This document shows, one piece after another, positions 1-5,627 of a stretch of 7,837 bases of DNA (positions are counted from its first letter, which is position 1; the number at the start of each line of letters is the position of its first letter). Both the position numbers and the translations under genes were made by a program. The stretch lies in NCBI GenBank assembly GCA_947631375.1, contig CANRLD010000081.1, positions 1-7,837 of the forward strand, read 5' to 3'. Source of the stretch: an uncultured Methylophaga sp. (GTDB lineage: Bacteria > Pseudomonadota > Gammaproteobacteria > Nitrosococcales > Methylophagaceae). Below the pieces are notes generated by a model. That model was not told the origin of the DNA. It ran no database searches and was given only the letters and a program-made list of their open reading frames with translations.

Positions 1-700
1 TTTCGTCCTCAACCACGCTGTCATCGATCTTGCCTTCTTCATCCGGCACCGGTTCTTTCTGCATGACGATAGGCAGATTAATATGATCAGAATATTTGCG
101 AATGACATTACGCAGACGCCAGCCATTTAAGAACTCGTCTTCACCTTCACGCAGGTGCAGCGTAATTTCGGTACCTCGGCCGGCCTTTTCAATCGTTTCA
201 ATATTGAACTCACCTTCACCTGCCGATTCCCATAACACGCCATGCTCTTTGGTGGTGCCTGCGCGACGGGTTTTTAAGGACACTTTATCGGCAACAATAA
301 AGGCTGAATAAAAACCAACACCAAACTGGCCGATAAGCTGTGAATCCTTGGCCTCGTCACCAGTCAACTTGTCGAAAAATGCTTTGGTGCCACTACGGGC
401 AATAGTGCCGATATTGTCGATAACTTCCTGACGGGTCATGCCAATACCGTTATCGGTAATGGTGATGGTGCGTGCATCTTTGTCAAATTCGACACGGATT
501 TTCAGCTCGCCATCATCTTCGTATAGTGCATCATCGGATAGCGCTTCAAACCGCAATTTATCCGCCGCATCAGCCGCGTTGGAAATCAGTTCACGTAAAA
601 AGATTTCCTTATTACTGTATAACGAATGAATCATCAGGTTGAGAAGTTGTTTTACTTCCGTCTGGAAACCCATTGTTTCCTTATGTGCATCAACGCCCAT
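1..700 (-). CDS. htpG: Molecular chaperone HtpG (Hsp90 family), N-terminal part, cut by the window edge
   Basis: Cytosolic ATP-dependent chaperone that remodels client proteins, partly together with DnaK (known for the family). About 233 codons are present, covering the ATPase (GHKL) domain and the start of the middle segment; the rest lies left of base 1. All nucleotide-binding motifs are visible: the ELISNAADAADK helix with catalytic Glu37 and Mg-binding Asn41, the DNGIGM motif at 83-88, and the lid glycine motif GQFGVGFYSAF at 124-134. RGTEITLHL and the DEFL-W region follow as in E. coli HtpG. The ATG at 700 is chosen because GGAGG lies 10 bases upstream (715-711) and the resulting N-terminus (MGVDAHKETMGFQTEVKQ) has the usual short lead before GFQ-EVKQLL. 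A second in-frame ATG at 673 would remove that lead. A sigma-32 type promoter lies upstream. No stops or odd residues are seen; identification is near certain. Confidence 0.97.
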   Translation of the reverse strand, partial: MGVDAHKETMGFQTEVKQLLNLMIHSLYSNKEIFLRELISNAADAADKLRFEALSDDALYEDDGELKIRVEFDKDARTITITDNGIGMTRQEVIDNIGTIARSGTKAFFDKLTGDEAKDSQLIGQFGVGFYSAFIVADKVSLKTRRAGTTKEHGVLWESAGEGEFNIETIEKAGRGTEITLHLREGEDEFLNGWRLRNVIRKYSDHINLPIVMQKEPVPDEEGKIDDSVVEDE

Positions 701-741
701 TTTTGTGTTGCCTCCATCTGGCTGTTTTAACGATAGTTCAC

Positions 742-770
742 AGATGGGGCTGCTCGGGGAAAAGTTCAAG
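742..770 (-). promoter_or_regulatory. Sigma-32 (RpoH) heat-shock promoter of htpG
   Basis: Read on the minus strand, CTTGAA (770-765) is followed after 15 bases by CCCCATCT (749-742). The known sigma-32 consensus is CTTGAAA, 11-16 bases, CCCCATNT, so the match is nearly complete. Transcription would start near 735, giving a leader of about 35 bases before the htpG ATG at 700. The downstream gene is itself a classical heat-shock gene, which supports the call. A 7-bp inverted repeat (CCATCTG 714-720 and CAGATGG 741-747) links the -10 element with the Shine-Dalgarno area, but half of it is probably not transcribed. Confidence 0.88.
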
Positions 771-800
771 TGTTAGCAGCTGGCTTAATGCTAAAATGAT

Positions 801-817
801 TAAATTACAATAATTTA
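801..817. repeat. Short AT-rich palindrome in the htpG / protease-family intergenic region
   Basis: TAAATT, five bases (ACAAT), then AATTTA form a perfect 6-bp inverted repeat. It lies between the divergent htpG and retropepsin-like genes, about 100 bases upstream of the latter. The embedded TACAAT (806-811) could be a -10 element for the plus-strand gene, but no good -35 sits 16-18 bases upstream of it. It could be an operator or chance in AT-rich DNA. Confidence 0.25.
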
Positions 818-916
818 CATGCATTTCATCTTCAGTTAATCATTCTTGTGTTAGCCTGTTTTAGTCATGATGCCCGCCCAATTCAAATTACTTAACAAAC
901 GAAAAGGATAGACAGC

Positions 917-1462
917 ATGCGTTACCTAACGTTGAGCATATTAATGGCTTTCAGCCTGACCGCTCATGCGAACAAGAACCCCCTGGATATTGAAAATCAT
1001 TCCATTCTCGGCCATCAGGAAATCGTTACCTTGTTTCCCGGCAATATTACCTCGAGCGCACGAATTGATACCGGTGCAGCAACCAACTCCATGTTCGCAA
1101 TCGATACCGAAGTCATCGAAGAAAGTGGCGAGAAACTGATACAGTTCACCTTTATCGATGATAAAAAAAATGAACACAGAATGACCCGCCCCCTGGTAGA
1201 TACCGTCACGGTTACCCAGGCGAGCGGCGAACAAATCCGTTATGTGGTTGAGATGGGATTGTGCGTAGGTGATTATTACGAAAAAACCCGCTTCACCCTC
1301 GCAGATCGCAGCCGGATGAGCTTTCCCATTCTCGTTGGCCGGAATTTTCTGGAAAATTCATTATTGGTGAGTTCTGCCGAAAAAATGATTGCTTCCCCCG
1401 TATGTGAAGTGAACCTGACGCAGAAAGACAAGGATACGCTGCCGGTCATAACACTGCAGTAA
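917..1462 (+). CDS. Secreted retropepsin-like aspartic protease family protein (putative ATP-dependent zinc protease family, COG4067 type)
   Basis: A protein of 181 residues with a typical signal peptide (residues 1-18, MRYLTLSILMAFSLTAHA, cleavage before NKN), so it should act in the periplasm. The mature part has the hallmark pair of the family: an ARIDTGA active-site loop (Asp51-Thr52-Gly53-Ala54) and a hydrophobic-Gly motif, FPILVGRNFL (136-145), as in one-domain retropepsins. The family was long annotated as 'ATP-dependent zinc protease', but the DTGA motif points to an aspartic peptidase fold that would dimerise. Two cysteines (116 and 163) could form a disulfide after export. The start is supported by AAGGA 8 bases upstream (904-908). 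The cytosolic relatives often sit beside RimK-type ATP-grasp ligase genes; no such neighbour is seen here. Substrate unknown, and proteolytic activity is inferred from the motif only. Confidence 0.85.
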   Translation: MRYLTLSILMAFSLTAHANKNPLDIENHSILGHQEIVTLFPGNITSSARIDTGAATNSMFAIDTEVIEESGEKLIQFTFIDDKKNEHRMTRPLVDTVTVTQASGEQIRYVVEMGLCVGDYYEKTRFTLADRSRMSFPILVGRNFLENSLLVSSAEKMIASPVCEVNLTQKDKDTLPVITLQ

Positions 1463-1511
1463 GATTAGTCGGCTATAACGATAATGATTAACACTTCGCG
1501 TAATAATCTTT

Positions 1512-1549
1512 GCTGATATACCGTCGCCTATAGATGGTAAAGTATCAGC
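1512..1549 (+). other. Inverted repeat upstream of the YbhP-like gene
   Basis: GCTGATA (1512-1518) and TATCAGC (1543-1549) are perfectly complementary. TACC (1519-1522) can pair with GGTA (1536-1539) if AAG is bulged, giving a 7+4 bp stem just 24 bases before the ATG at 1574. No T-run follows, so this is not an intrinsic terminator of the preceding gene. A TATAGAT sequence (1529-1535) in the loop may be a -10 element, which would make the repeat an operator-like site. No strong -35 is visible. Confidence 0.3.
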
Positions 1550-1573
1550 TTACATCAGGCTTTAAATAATCGA

Positions 1574-2326
1574 ATGTCCAAACAGTCACTTAGAATTCTT
1601 ACCTACAATCTGCATAAGGGCTTTAATGTCGGTAATCGGCACTTCATTCTGCCAGAAATGCGTGAAGCACTGCGGCAGGCCGATGCCGATATTATGCTGT
1701 TGCAGGAAATTCAGGGCGAACACTCCCGCCACCAGCAAAAACATGCACTTTGGCCAGATTGCCCGCATTGCGAATTTATCGCCGAAGATATGTGGCCACA
1801 CTTTGCCTATGCCAAGAATGCTGTGTACAGCGTTGGTCATCACGGTAACGCCATTCTCAGCAAGTATGCTCTGCAAAGTTGGGAAAATATTAATGTTTCT
1901 CCCTACAGCTGGGCCAGCCGCAGCCTGTTGCATGGCGTGATTCATCTTCCGGAGACGCAGCATGAGCTGCACATTATCTGTCTGCACCTTGGCTTGACCG
2001 GCACTGAACGTAAACGCCAACTGCAAACCCTTTGCGACCGAATTGATGAACATGTCCCGCACAATGCACCGCTGGTTGTGGCCGGTGATTTTAATGACTG
2101 GAATGGCCAGGCCGAGAAACACTTCAGTGAGCGACTGAAATTGAAAGAAGCCTTTCGTACATTACATAAACGTCATGCACGTACCTGGCCCTCATGGATG
2201 CCTATTTTCAAAATGGATCGCATCTACTATCGTGAGCTGGACCCGGTGCTTTGTGAGCGGCCGCCCCAGTCTTCCTGGAGGTCACTATCGGATCATGCGC
2301 CGTTAATTGCAGCGTTTGAGTTTTAA
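1574..2326 (+). CDS. ybhP: YbhP-like endonuclease/exonuclease/phosphatase (EEP) family protein
   Basis: A metal-dependent phosphodiesterase-fold protein of 250 residues, essentially the length of E. coli YbhP, with which it shares long segments (NLHKGF, FILPE-R-A, GHHGNA-LS, HLGL, GDFNDW, LSDHAPL). EEP landmark residues are all present: Asn12 in YNLHKG, metal-binding Glu45 in LLQE, His138 in CLHLGL, Asp172 and Asn174 in GDFND, and Asp240/His241 in LSDHAPL. There is no signal peptide and no membrane segment, so it is cytosolic. In E. coli ybhP precedes the cardiolipin synthase gene clsB; here it stands alone, convergent with a ModE-like gene 35 bases away. Its true substrate is not known; EEP proteins cut DNA, RNA, phospholipids or phosphoesters. 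The ribosome-binding site is poor (only CAGG about 15 bases upstream), but the family N-terminus fits this ATG. Confidence 0.9.
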   Translation: MSKQSLRILTYNLHKGFNVGNRHFILPEMREALRQADADIMLLQEIQGEHSRHQQKHALWPDCPHCEFIAEDMWPHFAYAKNAVYSVGHHGNAILSKYALQSWENINVSPYSWASRSLLHGVIHLPETQHELHIICLHLGLTGTERKRQLQTLCDRIDEHVPHNAPLVVAGDFNDWNGQAEKHFSERLKLKEAFRTLHKRHARTWPSWMPIFKMDRIYYRELDPVLCERPPQSSWRSLSDHAPLIAAFEF

Positions 2327-2361
2327 CGTTGATACTCGTCGGATAAGGGTTCCAGATCGTC

Positions 2362-2709
2362 TCAACTGCGAAGCATTGACAGCAGTTTTGTCAGATCCGT
2401 CGCAATCGCTGCATGGGCTTTATGCTCCATCTCGCGATACGCTGACAATATGGTTTGACCGAATGGGGTGACTTCAGCGCCGCCACCTCTTGCTCCTCCT
2501 TTGGCAGTGCTGACCAACGGCTTGGCAAAACTGACATTCATCGTATTAACCAGATCCCAGGCTCGTTTATAGGACATTCCCATCGCACGACCAGCGGCAG
2601 AAATAGAGCCATGGTTTGAGATGGCTTCAAGCAAGTCCGCCTTGCCCGGCCCCAGTGCCACAGCATCATCTGTGTGTAACCTGATTTTGATACTGATCGA
2701 ATCCGTCAT
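2362..2709 (-). CDS. ModE-type winged-helix transcriptional regulator, DNA-binding domain only
   Basis: A protein of 115 residues matching the N-terminal domain of ModE. It has a start-of-domain G-GK-DLLEAI segment (20-30), a helix-turn-helix GSISAAGRAMGMSYKRAWDLV (34-54), and the glycine-rich wing GGARGGGAEVTPFG (71-84), followed by a C-terminal helix that would form the dimer contact. E. coli ModE is more than twice as long because it carries two molybdate-binding Mop/TOBE domains; these are absent here, as in many short COG2005 proteins, so direct molybdate sensing is not expected. The start is well supported by CAGGAAAC with AGGA 7 bases upstream. It is transcribed divergently from the CDF transporter, with a 207-base shared regulatory gap. 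Its target and signal are unknown; autoregulation or control of the neighbour is inference. Confidence 0.88.
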   Translation of the reverse strand: MTDSISIKIRLHTDDAVALGPGKADLLEAISNHGSISAAGRAMGMSYKRAWDLVNTMNVSFAKPLVSTAKGGARGGGAEVTPFGQTILSAYREMEHKAHAAIATDLTKLLSMLRS

Positions 2710-2848
2710 ATTGTTTCCTGATGAGAGAACGTTTTTGTCCAGATAATAGCATCACTGCTTCCTGGCATCATTAAGCGCAAAATCGGTCAATATAAATAGC
2801 GGAAAATGGCGTGATTGCTAATGAAACACTTTCAGGACATTCTCTGGT

Positions 2849-2854
2849 TATACT
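2849..2854 (+). promoter_or_regulatory. Candidate -10 element for the CDF transporter gene
   Basis: TATACT (2849-2854) matches the sigma-70 -10 consensus at five of six bases. A matching -35 is poor at 16-18 bases upstream (sequence around ACACTT, 2826-2831), as expected of an activated promoter, while TTCAGG at 2831-2836 is too close. A transcript starting near 2861 would carry a short CGGG/CCCG hairpin (2876-2889) before the AAGG ribosome-binding site at 2901-2904. Confidence 0.35.
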
Positions 2855-2916
2855 GATAATGACTTTTTTCTATTACGGGGCAAATCCCGCGTTTTATCTT
2901 AAGGTTCAGTAATATC

Positions 2917-3828
2917 ATGGCTCATGAACATCACCATCATCATGACATCACCAATTACAATCGAGCGTTTGTTATCGGTATCACGCTCAATATTATTTTC
3001 GTTGTTATTGAGGCCAGTTACGGTGTTCTGGCCGACTCAATGGCGCTATTAGCTGATGCCGGACACAACCTAAGCGATATAGCAAGCTTGCTATTGGCCT
3101 GGGGAGCCAGTGTTCTGGCTAAAAAAGCAGCCACAGAAAGGCGTACTTATGGCCTTCGCAAAGCCACTGTCATGGCATCACTTATCAGTGCCGTGCTGTT
3201 ATTGATTGCCTTAGGCGGAATTGCCTGGGAATCCCTTAGTCGCGCTTTTACGCCACAGCCAGTGGAAGCCATGACTGTGATTGTAGTCGCAACGCTTGGA
3301 GTTATCGTCAACACAGCTACAGCGCTGTTGTTTTTCAAGGGACAAAAACATGATTTAAATATTCGCGGTGCTTTTTTGCATATGGCAGCAGACGCGGCAG
3401 TCTCCTTAGGCGTCGTCATTGCCGGGGTACTGATTATGATTTATGGCTGGTACTGGATTGATCCACTTATCAGCCTGCTGATTGTCGCCATTATTCTGAT
3501 CAGCACCTGGCATTTACTACGTGAATCGTTGAACTATGCAATGGATGCGGTGCCGGAAAATATTGATCTCAATAAAATTGAACGCTATTTGTTAAGCCTT
3601 GAGCCGGTCACAGGACTCCATGATTTGCATGTTTGGCCTCTCAGCACCAATGAAACCGCGTTAACGGTACACCTGATAATAGAAGATGCCACGCTGGATA
3701 ATGATTTTCTGTATCACATTCAGCAACAGCTGCACCACACCTTTGGTATTGCGCATACCACGATCCAACTGGAGTCGGCGTTAACCGCGACTAATTGCAT
3801 GTTAATCGGACATCATCAGTGCAATTAA
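2917..3828 (+). CDS. Cation diffusion facilitator (CDF) efflux transporter, ZitB/CzcD-like
   Basis: An inner-membrane proton antiporter exporting zinc or similar divalent cations from the cytosol (known for the family). The protein has 303 residues, a normal length, with six predicted membrane segments between residues 17 and 205 and a cytosolic C-terminal domain. The transport-site tetrad is complete and of the zinc type, with two HxxxD motifs: His50/Asp54 in LLADAGHNLSD (TM2) and His155/Asp159 in FLHMAADA (TM5). The N-terminus MAHEHHHHHD and the C-terminus CMLIGHHQCN are rich in His/Cys and probably bind metal. The C-terminal domain has GLHDLHVWPLSTNE, typical of ZitB/CzcD/ZnT. The ATG follows AAGG at 12 bases. 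It faces a ModE-type regulator; no MerR or ArsR gene is next to it. Whether zinc, cobalt or cadmium is the main substrate cannot be told from sequence. Confidence 0.94.
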   Translation: MAHEHHHHHDITNYNRAFVIGITLNIIFVVIEASYGVLADSMALLADAGHNLSDIASLLLAWGASVLAKKAATERRTYGLRKATVMASLISAVLLLIALGGIAWESLSRAFTPQPVEAMTVIVVATLGVIVNTATALLFFKGQKHDLNIRGAFLHMAADAAVSLGVVIAGVLIMIYGWYWIDPLISLLIVAIILISTWHLLRESLNYAMDAVPENIDLNKIERYLLSLEPVTGLHDLHVWPLSTNETALTVHLIIEDATLDNDFLYHIQQQLHHTFGIAHTTIQLESALTATNCMLIGHHQCN

Positions 3829-3837
3829 CCCTTTTTT
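3792..3837 (+). terminator. Possible intrinsic terminator of the CDF gene
   Basis: TAATTGCA (3792-3799) pairs perfectly with TGCAATTA (3820-3827), overlapping the last codons and stop of the CDF gene. A run of six T begins four bases later (3832-3837). The stem is AT-rich and the loop is 20 bases, so it would be a weak terminator. It also overlaps the suggested promoter of the next gene. Confidence 0.3.
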
Positions 3838-3853
3838 AAAATAACCTTATATT
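3825..3853 (+). promoter_or_regulatory. Putative sigma-70 promoter of the MFS gene
   Basis: TTAACC (3825-3830, 4/6 to the -35 consensus), a 17-base spacer, and TATATT (3848-3853, 5/6 to the -10 consensus). Transcription would start near 3860, about 100 bases before the MFS start codon and directly before two hairpins. Confidence 0.4.
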
Positions 3854-3862
3854 TCTTCCACT

Positions 3863-3943
3863 GACCGACAACGGTCTGGATCCATCACCATGATGTTGAA
3901 CCGCTCTGCCAGCTGTGAACCGCTGGCAGCAGCTATTCAACAT
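3863..3943 (+). promoter_or_regulatory. Structured leader of the MFS gene: two hairpins and a 9-bp direct repeat
   Basis: Hairpin 1 is GACCG-ACAA-CGGTC (3863-3876). Hairpin 2 spans 3893-3943: ATGTTGAA pairs with TTCAACAT at the base (8 bp), then a 2x2 internal loop, GCT/AGC (3 bp), one bulged C, and CTGCCAGC with GCTGGCAG (8 bp) closing an 8-base loop, so 19 bp in all. TGAACCGCT occurs twice inside it (3897-3905 and 3916-3924). The stem ends about 10 bases before the AGGGAG ribosome-binding site (3952-3957). No T-run follows on either strand, so it is not a simple terminator. I match it to no riboswitch class I know; a translational control element, an mRNA stabiliser or a protein-binding operator are all possible. 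Confidence 0.5.
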
Positions 3944-3963
3944 ATAACGAAAGGGAGCAGTCC

Positions 3964-5250
3964 ATGCAAACTCTGGCACTACTGCGGCCTATCCAAGCAA
4001 TCTTGTTCAGCGTTGCCTTGTTGCTGCTGGGTAACGGTCTTCTCAACACCTTGCTTACTGTTCGTGGTGTGAGTGAAGGCTTTTCCAGTGCCACATTAGG
4101 TTTCATCATGTCCAGTAACTTTATTGGTTTTGTCTGTGGCACCTGGATCAGTGCCCCGCTAATAAACCGGATGGGACATATTCGTACCTTTGCCTTTTGT
4201 GCGTCACTCTGTGCGTCCGCAGCGCTATTGCATATTATCTTGATTGATGTATTTGCCTGGATAGTGCTGCGTTTTATCTATGGTCTTTCCTATGTCACGC
4301 TATTAACCGTGATTGAAAGCTGGTTAAACAGCCAGTCAGCTCCACATGAGCGAGGCAGGGTGTTCGCGCTTTACATGGTGGTGAGCCTGGCTGCACTCGC
4401 GATAGCACAACAAATGCTGAGACTGGCCAGCCCCGAAGGATATTTTTTATTTGCCTTTGTGTCGATCCTCATCTGCTGGGCGCTGCTGCCAATCACCATT
4501 ACCAGACGGCCGCAGCCTGAAATTTCCGATCGTCCCAAAAGCAGTCTGAAAGCATTGGTTGGCTTTGCTCCGCTCGCCGTAAGTGCTGCCATATTTTCTG
4601 GCTTGATTGTGGGCGCTTTCTGGTCGATGACACCTATCTATGCAATGCGGCTGGGGTTCGACACTGCTGGCATTGCCTTAGTGATGAGTGCCGCTATATT
4701 AGGTGGCGCGGCATTACAGATCCCCATTGGCCGCTACTCTGATACGCATGATCGCCCCAAAGTCATGACCTGGGTACTGGTTATTGCAGCCATCATTGCC
4801 GTTATTATCCCGCTGGCACCGACACGCTCCATTCTCCTGGTTTTATATTTTCTCTGGGGTGGTCTGGCTTTTGCAGTTTATCCACTGGCAATCGCCATGC
4901 TGATTGATCAGTTAACGCCGGAAGAAATTGTTTCCGGGTCGTCTGATATGCTGGTTTTACATGGTATCGGTTACGCTTTTGCTCCAGTATTGGCCGGGGG
5001 ATTAATGACCATGTTCGGCGGCTTCGCCTTGCAGCTTTACAGTGCTGCGGTATTGGCAACATTAGCGGCATTCTTTATTTATCGCCGGCGCCATATCACT
5101 GACCTAGTGGCTGGCAGGGCGGCTCATTTTGAACCCATGGTACAAACCAGTGAGCAGGCGCTAAGTATCGTCACCGAGGAAGTGCAGCCAGATTTATTTG
5201 ATGAAAGCGAGACATATACTGACGTTACACAACAGGACGAACACCAGTAG
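3964..5250 (+). CDS. YcaD-like major facilitator superfamily (MFS) permease
   Basis: A secondary transporter of the inner membrane with 428 residues and twelve predicted membrane segments up to about residue 380. It resembles E. coli YcaD in its N-terminal LLNTLL segment, in the TM2-TM3 loop LINRMGHIRTF (degenerate MFS motif A), in VIESWLNSQSAPHERGR-FALYM between TM4 and TM5, and in PIGRYSD-HDRPKVM in the central repeat of motif A (about 254-268). The FAVYPLA segment of TM10 is also typical. The substrate is not known for this subfamily. A hydrophilic, acidic tail of about 45 residues (from AGRAAHFEPM to the end, many Glu/Asp/Gln) follows the last helix and is longer than in YcaD. AGGGAG six bases before the ATG supports the start. 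It is probably transcribed on its own from a structured leader, since 135 bases separate it from the CDF gene. Confidence 0.9.
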   Translation: MQTLALLRPIQAILFSVALLLLGNGLLNTLLTVRGVSEGFSSATLGFIMSSNFIGFVCGTWISAPLINRMGHIRTFAFCASLCASAALLHIILIDVFAWIVLRFIYGLSYVTLLTVIESWLNSQSAPHERGRVFALYMVVSLAALAIAQQMLRLASPEGYFLFAFVSILICWALLPITITRRPQPEISDRPKSSLKALVGFAPLAVSAAIFSGLIVGAFWSMTPIYAMRLGFDTAGIALVMSAAILGGAALQIPIGRYSDTHDRPKVMTWVLVIAAIIAVIIPLAPTRSILLVLYFLWGGLAFAVYPLAIAMLIDQLTPEEIVSGSSDMLVLHGIGYAFAPVLAGGLMTMFGGFALQLYSAAVLATLAAFFIYRRRHITDLVAGRAAHFEPMVQTSEQALSIVTEEVQPDLFDESETYTDVTQQDEHQ

Positions 5251-5417
5251 ATATGCAGTTGCCGGCAGAGAGCTCTTTCTGGAAAAGTCGTAAGAGAATG
5301 AAAGATATTTTTGCGTAACGTTGTTGCTTAGCACTTTTTTGTGGGCTATCTTCTGAACAAGGTGCACGGATGCTGCATCTTGATCTTGACCCTTTACTTT
5401 ATCAACAGGAAAACGCG

Positions 5418-5567
5418 ATGACGATAGCATTAACCCCTTTGATTTCATTAATCGCCGGCATTCTGATTTTAGTCGTTCCCAGACTGCTGAATTTTATCGT
5501 CGCCATTTATCTGATCATTATTGGCCTGGTCGGATTATTCGGTGGCAGCCTGAACATCACCCCGTAA
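5418..5567 (+). CDS. Small DUF3096-family membrane protein
   Basis: A 49-residue protein that is almost entirely hydrophobic: LTPLISLIAGILILVVPRLLNFIVAIYLIIIGLVGL is the conserved core of DUF3096, with two short membrane helices around the PRLLN turn. Function unknown. The frame is open further upstream (an ATG at 5370 would add 16 residues), but the ATG at 5418 is preferred: AGGA lies 7 bases upstream (5407-5410), the extra residues are not hydrophobic, and family members begin just before LTPL. It lies 167 bases after the MFS gene, in the same direction, and ends just before a palindrome shared with the convergent gene. Confidence 0.87.
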   Translation: MTIALTPLISLIAGILILVVPRLLNFIVAIYLIIIGLVGLFGGSLNITP

Positions 5568-5588
5568 CCACTAAGGACAAGACGACAA

Positions 5589-5614
5589 CATGGTGAGGCA
5601 ATTGCCTCATCATG
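5589..5614. terminator. 26-nt near-perfect palindrome between convergent genes, possible bidirectional terminator
   Basis: All 13 base pairs form (one of them G-T) around GAGGC-AATT-GCCTC. It lies between the stop of the DUF3096 gene (5567) and the stop of the minus-strand coiled-coil gene (5628), where a shared terminator is expected. It lacks a T-run on either side, so Rho-independent termination would be weak; a role as an mRNA 3'-end stabiliser or a protein-binding site is equally possible. Confidence 0.4.
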
Positions 5615-5627
5615 ACTACACAACTTA

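Noticed and set aside
714..747. 7-bp inverted repeat near the htpG start as an RNA thermometer
   Set aside because: One arm overlaps the -10 element and would not be in the transcript, so it cannot mask the ribosome-binding site.
1480..1490. GATAATGATTA resembling the left half of a Fur box
   Set aside because: Only one half matches; the following ACACTTCGC does not complete the 19-bp palindrome, and neither neighbouring gene is an iron gene.
1586..2122. Long minus-strand open frame inside the YbhP-like gene
   Set aside because: It is the antisense shadow of a clear EEP-family gene and shows no recognisable domain.
2876..2895. CGGG/CCCG hairpin followed by TTTT upstream of the CDF gene as an attenuator
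   Set aside because: A four-pair stem is too short to be convincing, and the T-run is interrupted.
3890..4072. Plus-strand open frame overlapping the MFS start
   Set aside because: It runs through the hairpin and the permease in another frame, has no ribosome-binding site, and the translation looks random.
5315..5340. Possible terminator after the MFS gene (GTAAC-GTT-GTTGC, then a T-run)
   Set aside because: The stem is only five pairs with one G-T and a three-base loop, and the T-run begins seven bases later.
5370..5417. N-terminal extension of the DUF3096 protein from ATG 5370
   Set aside because: No ribosome-binding site, polar sequence unlike the family, and a well-placed AGGA before the ATG at 5418.
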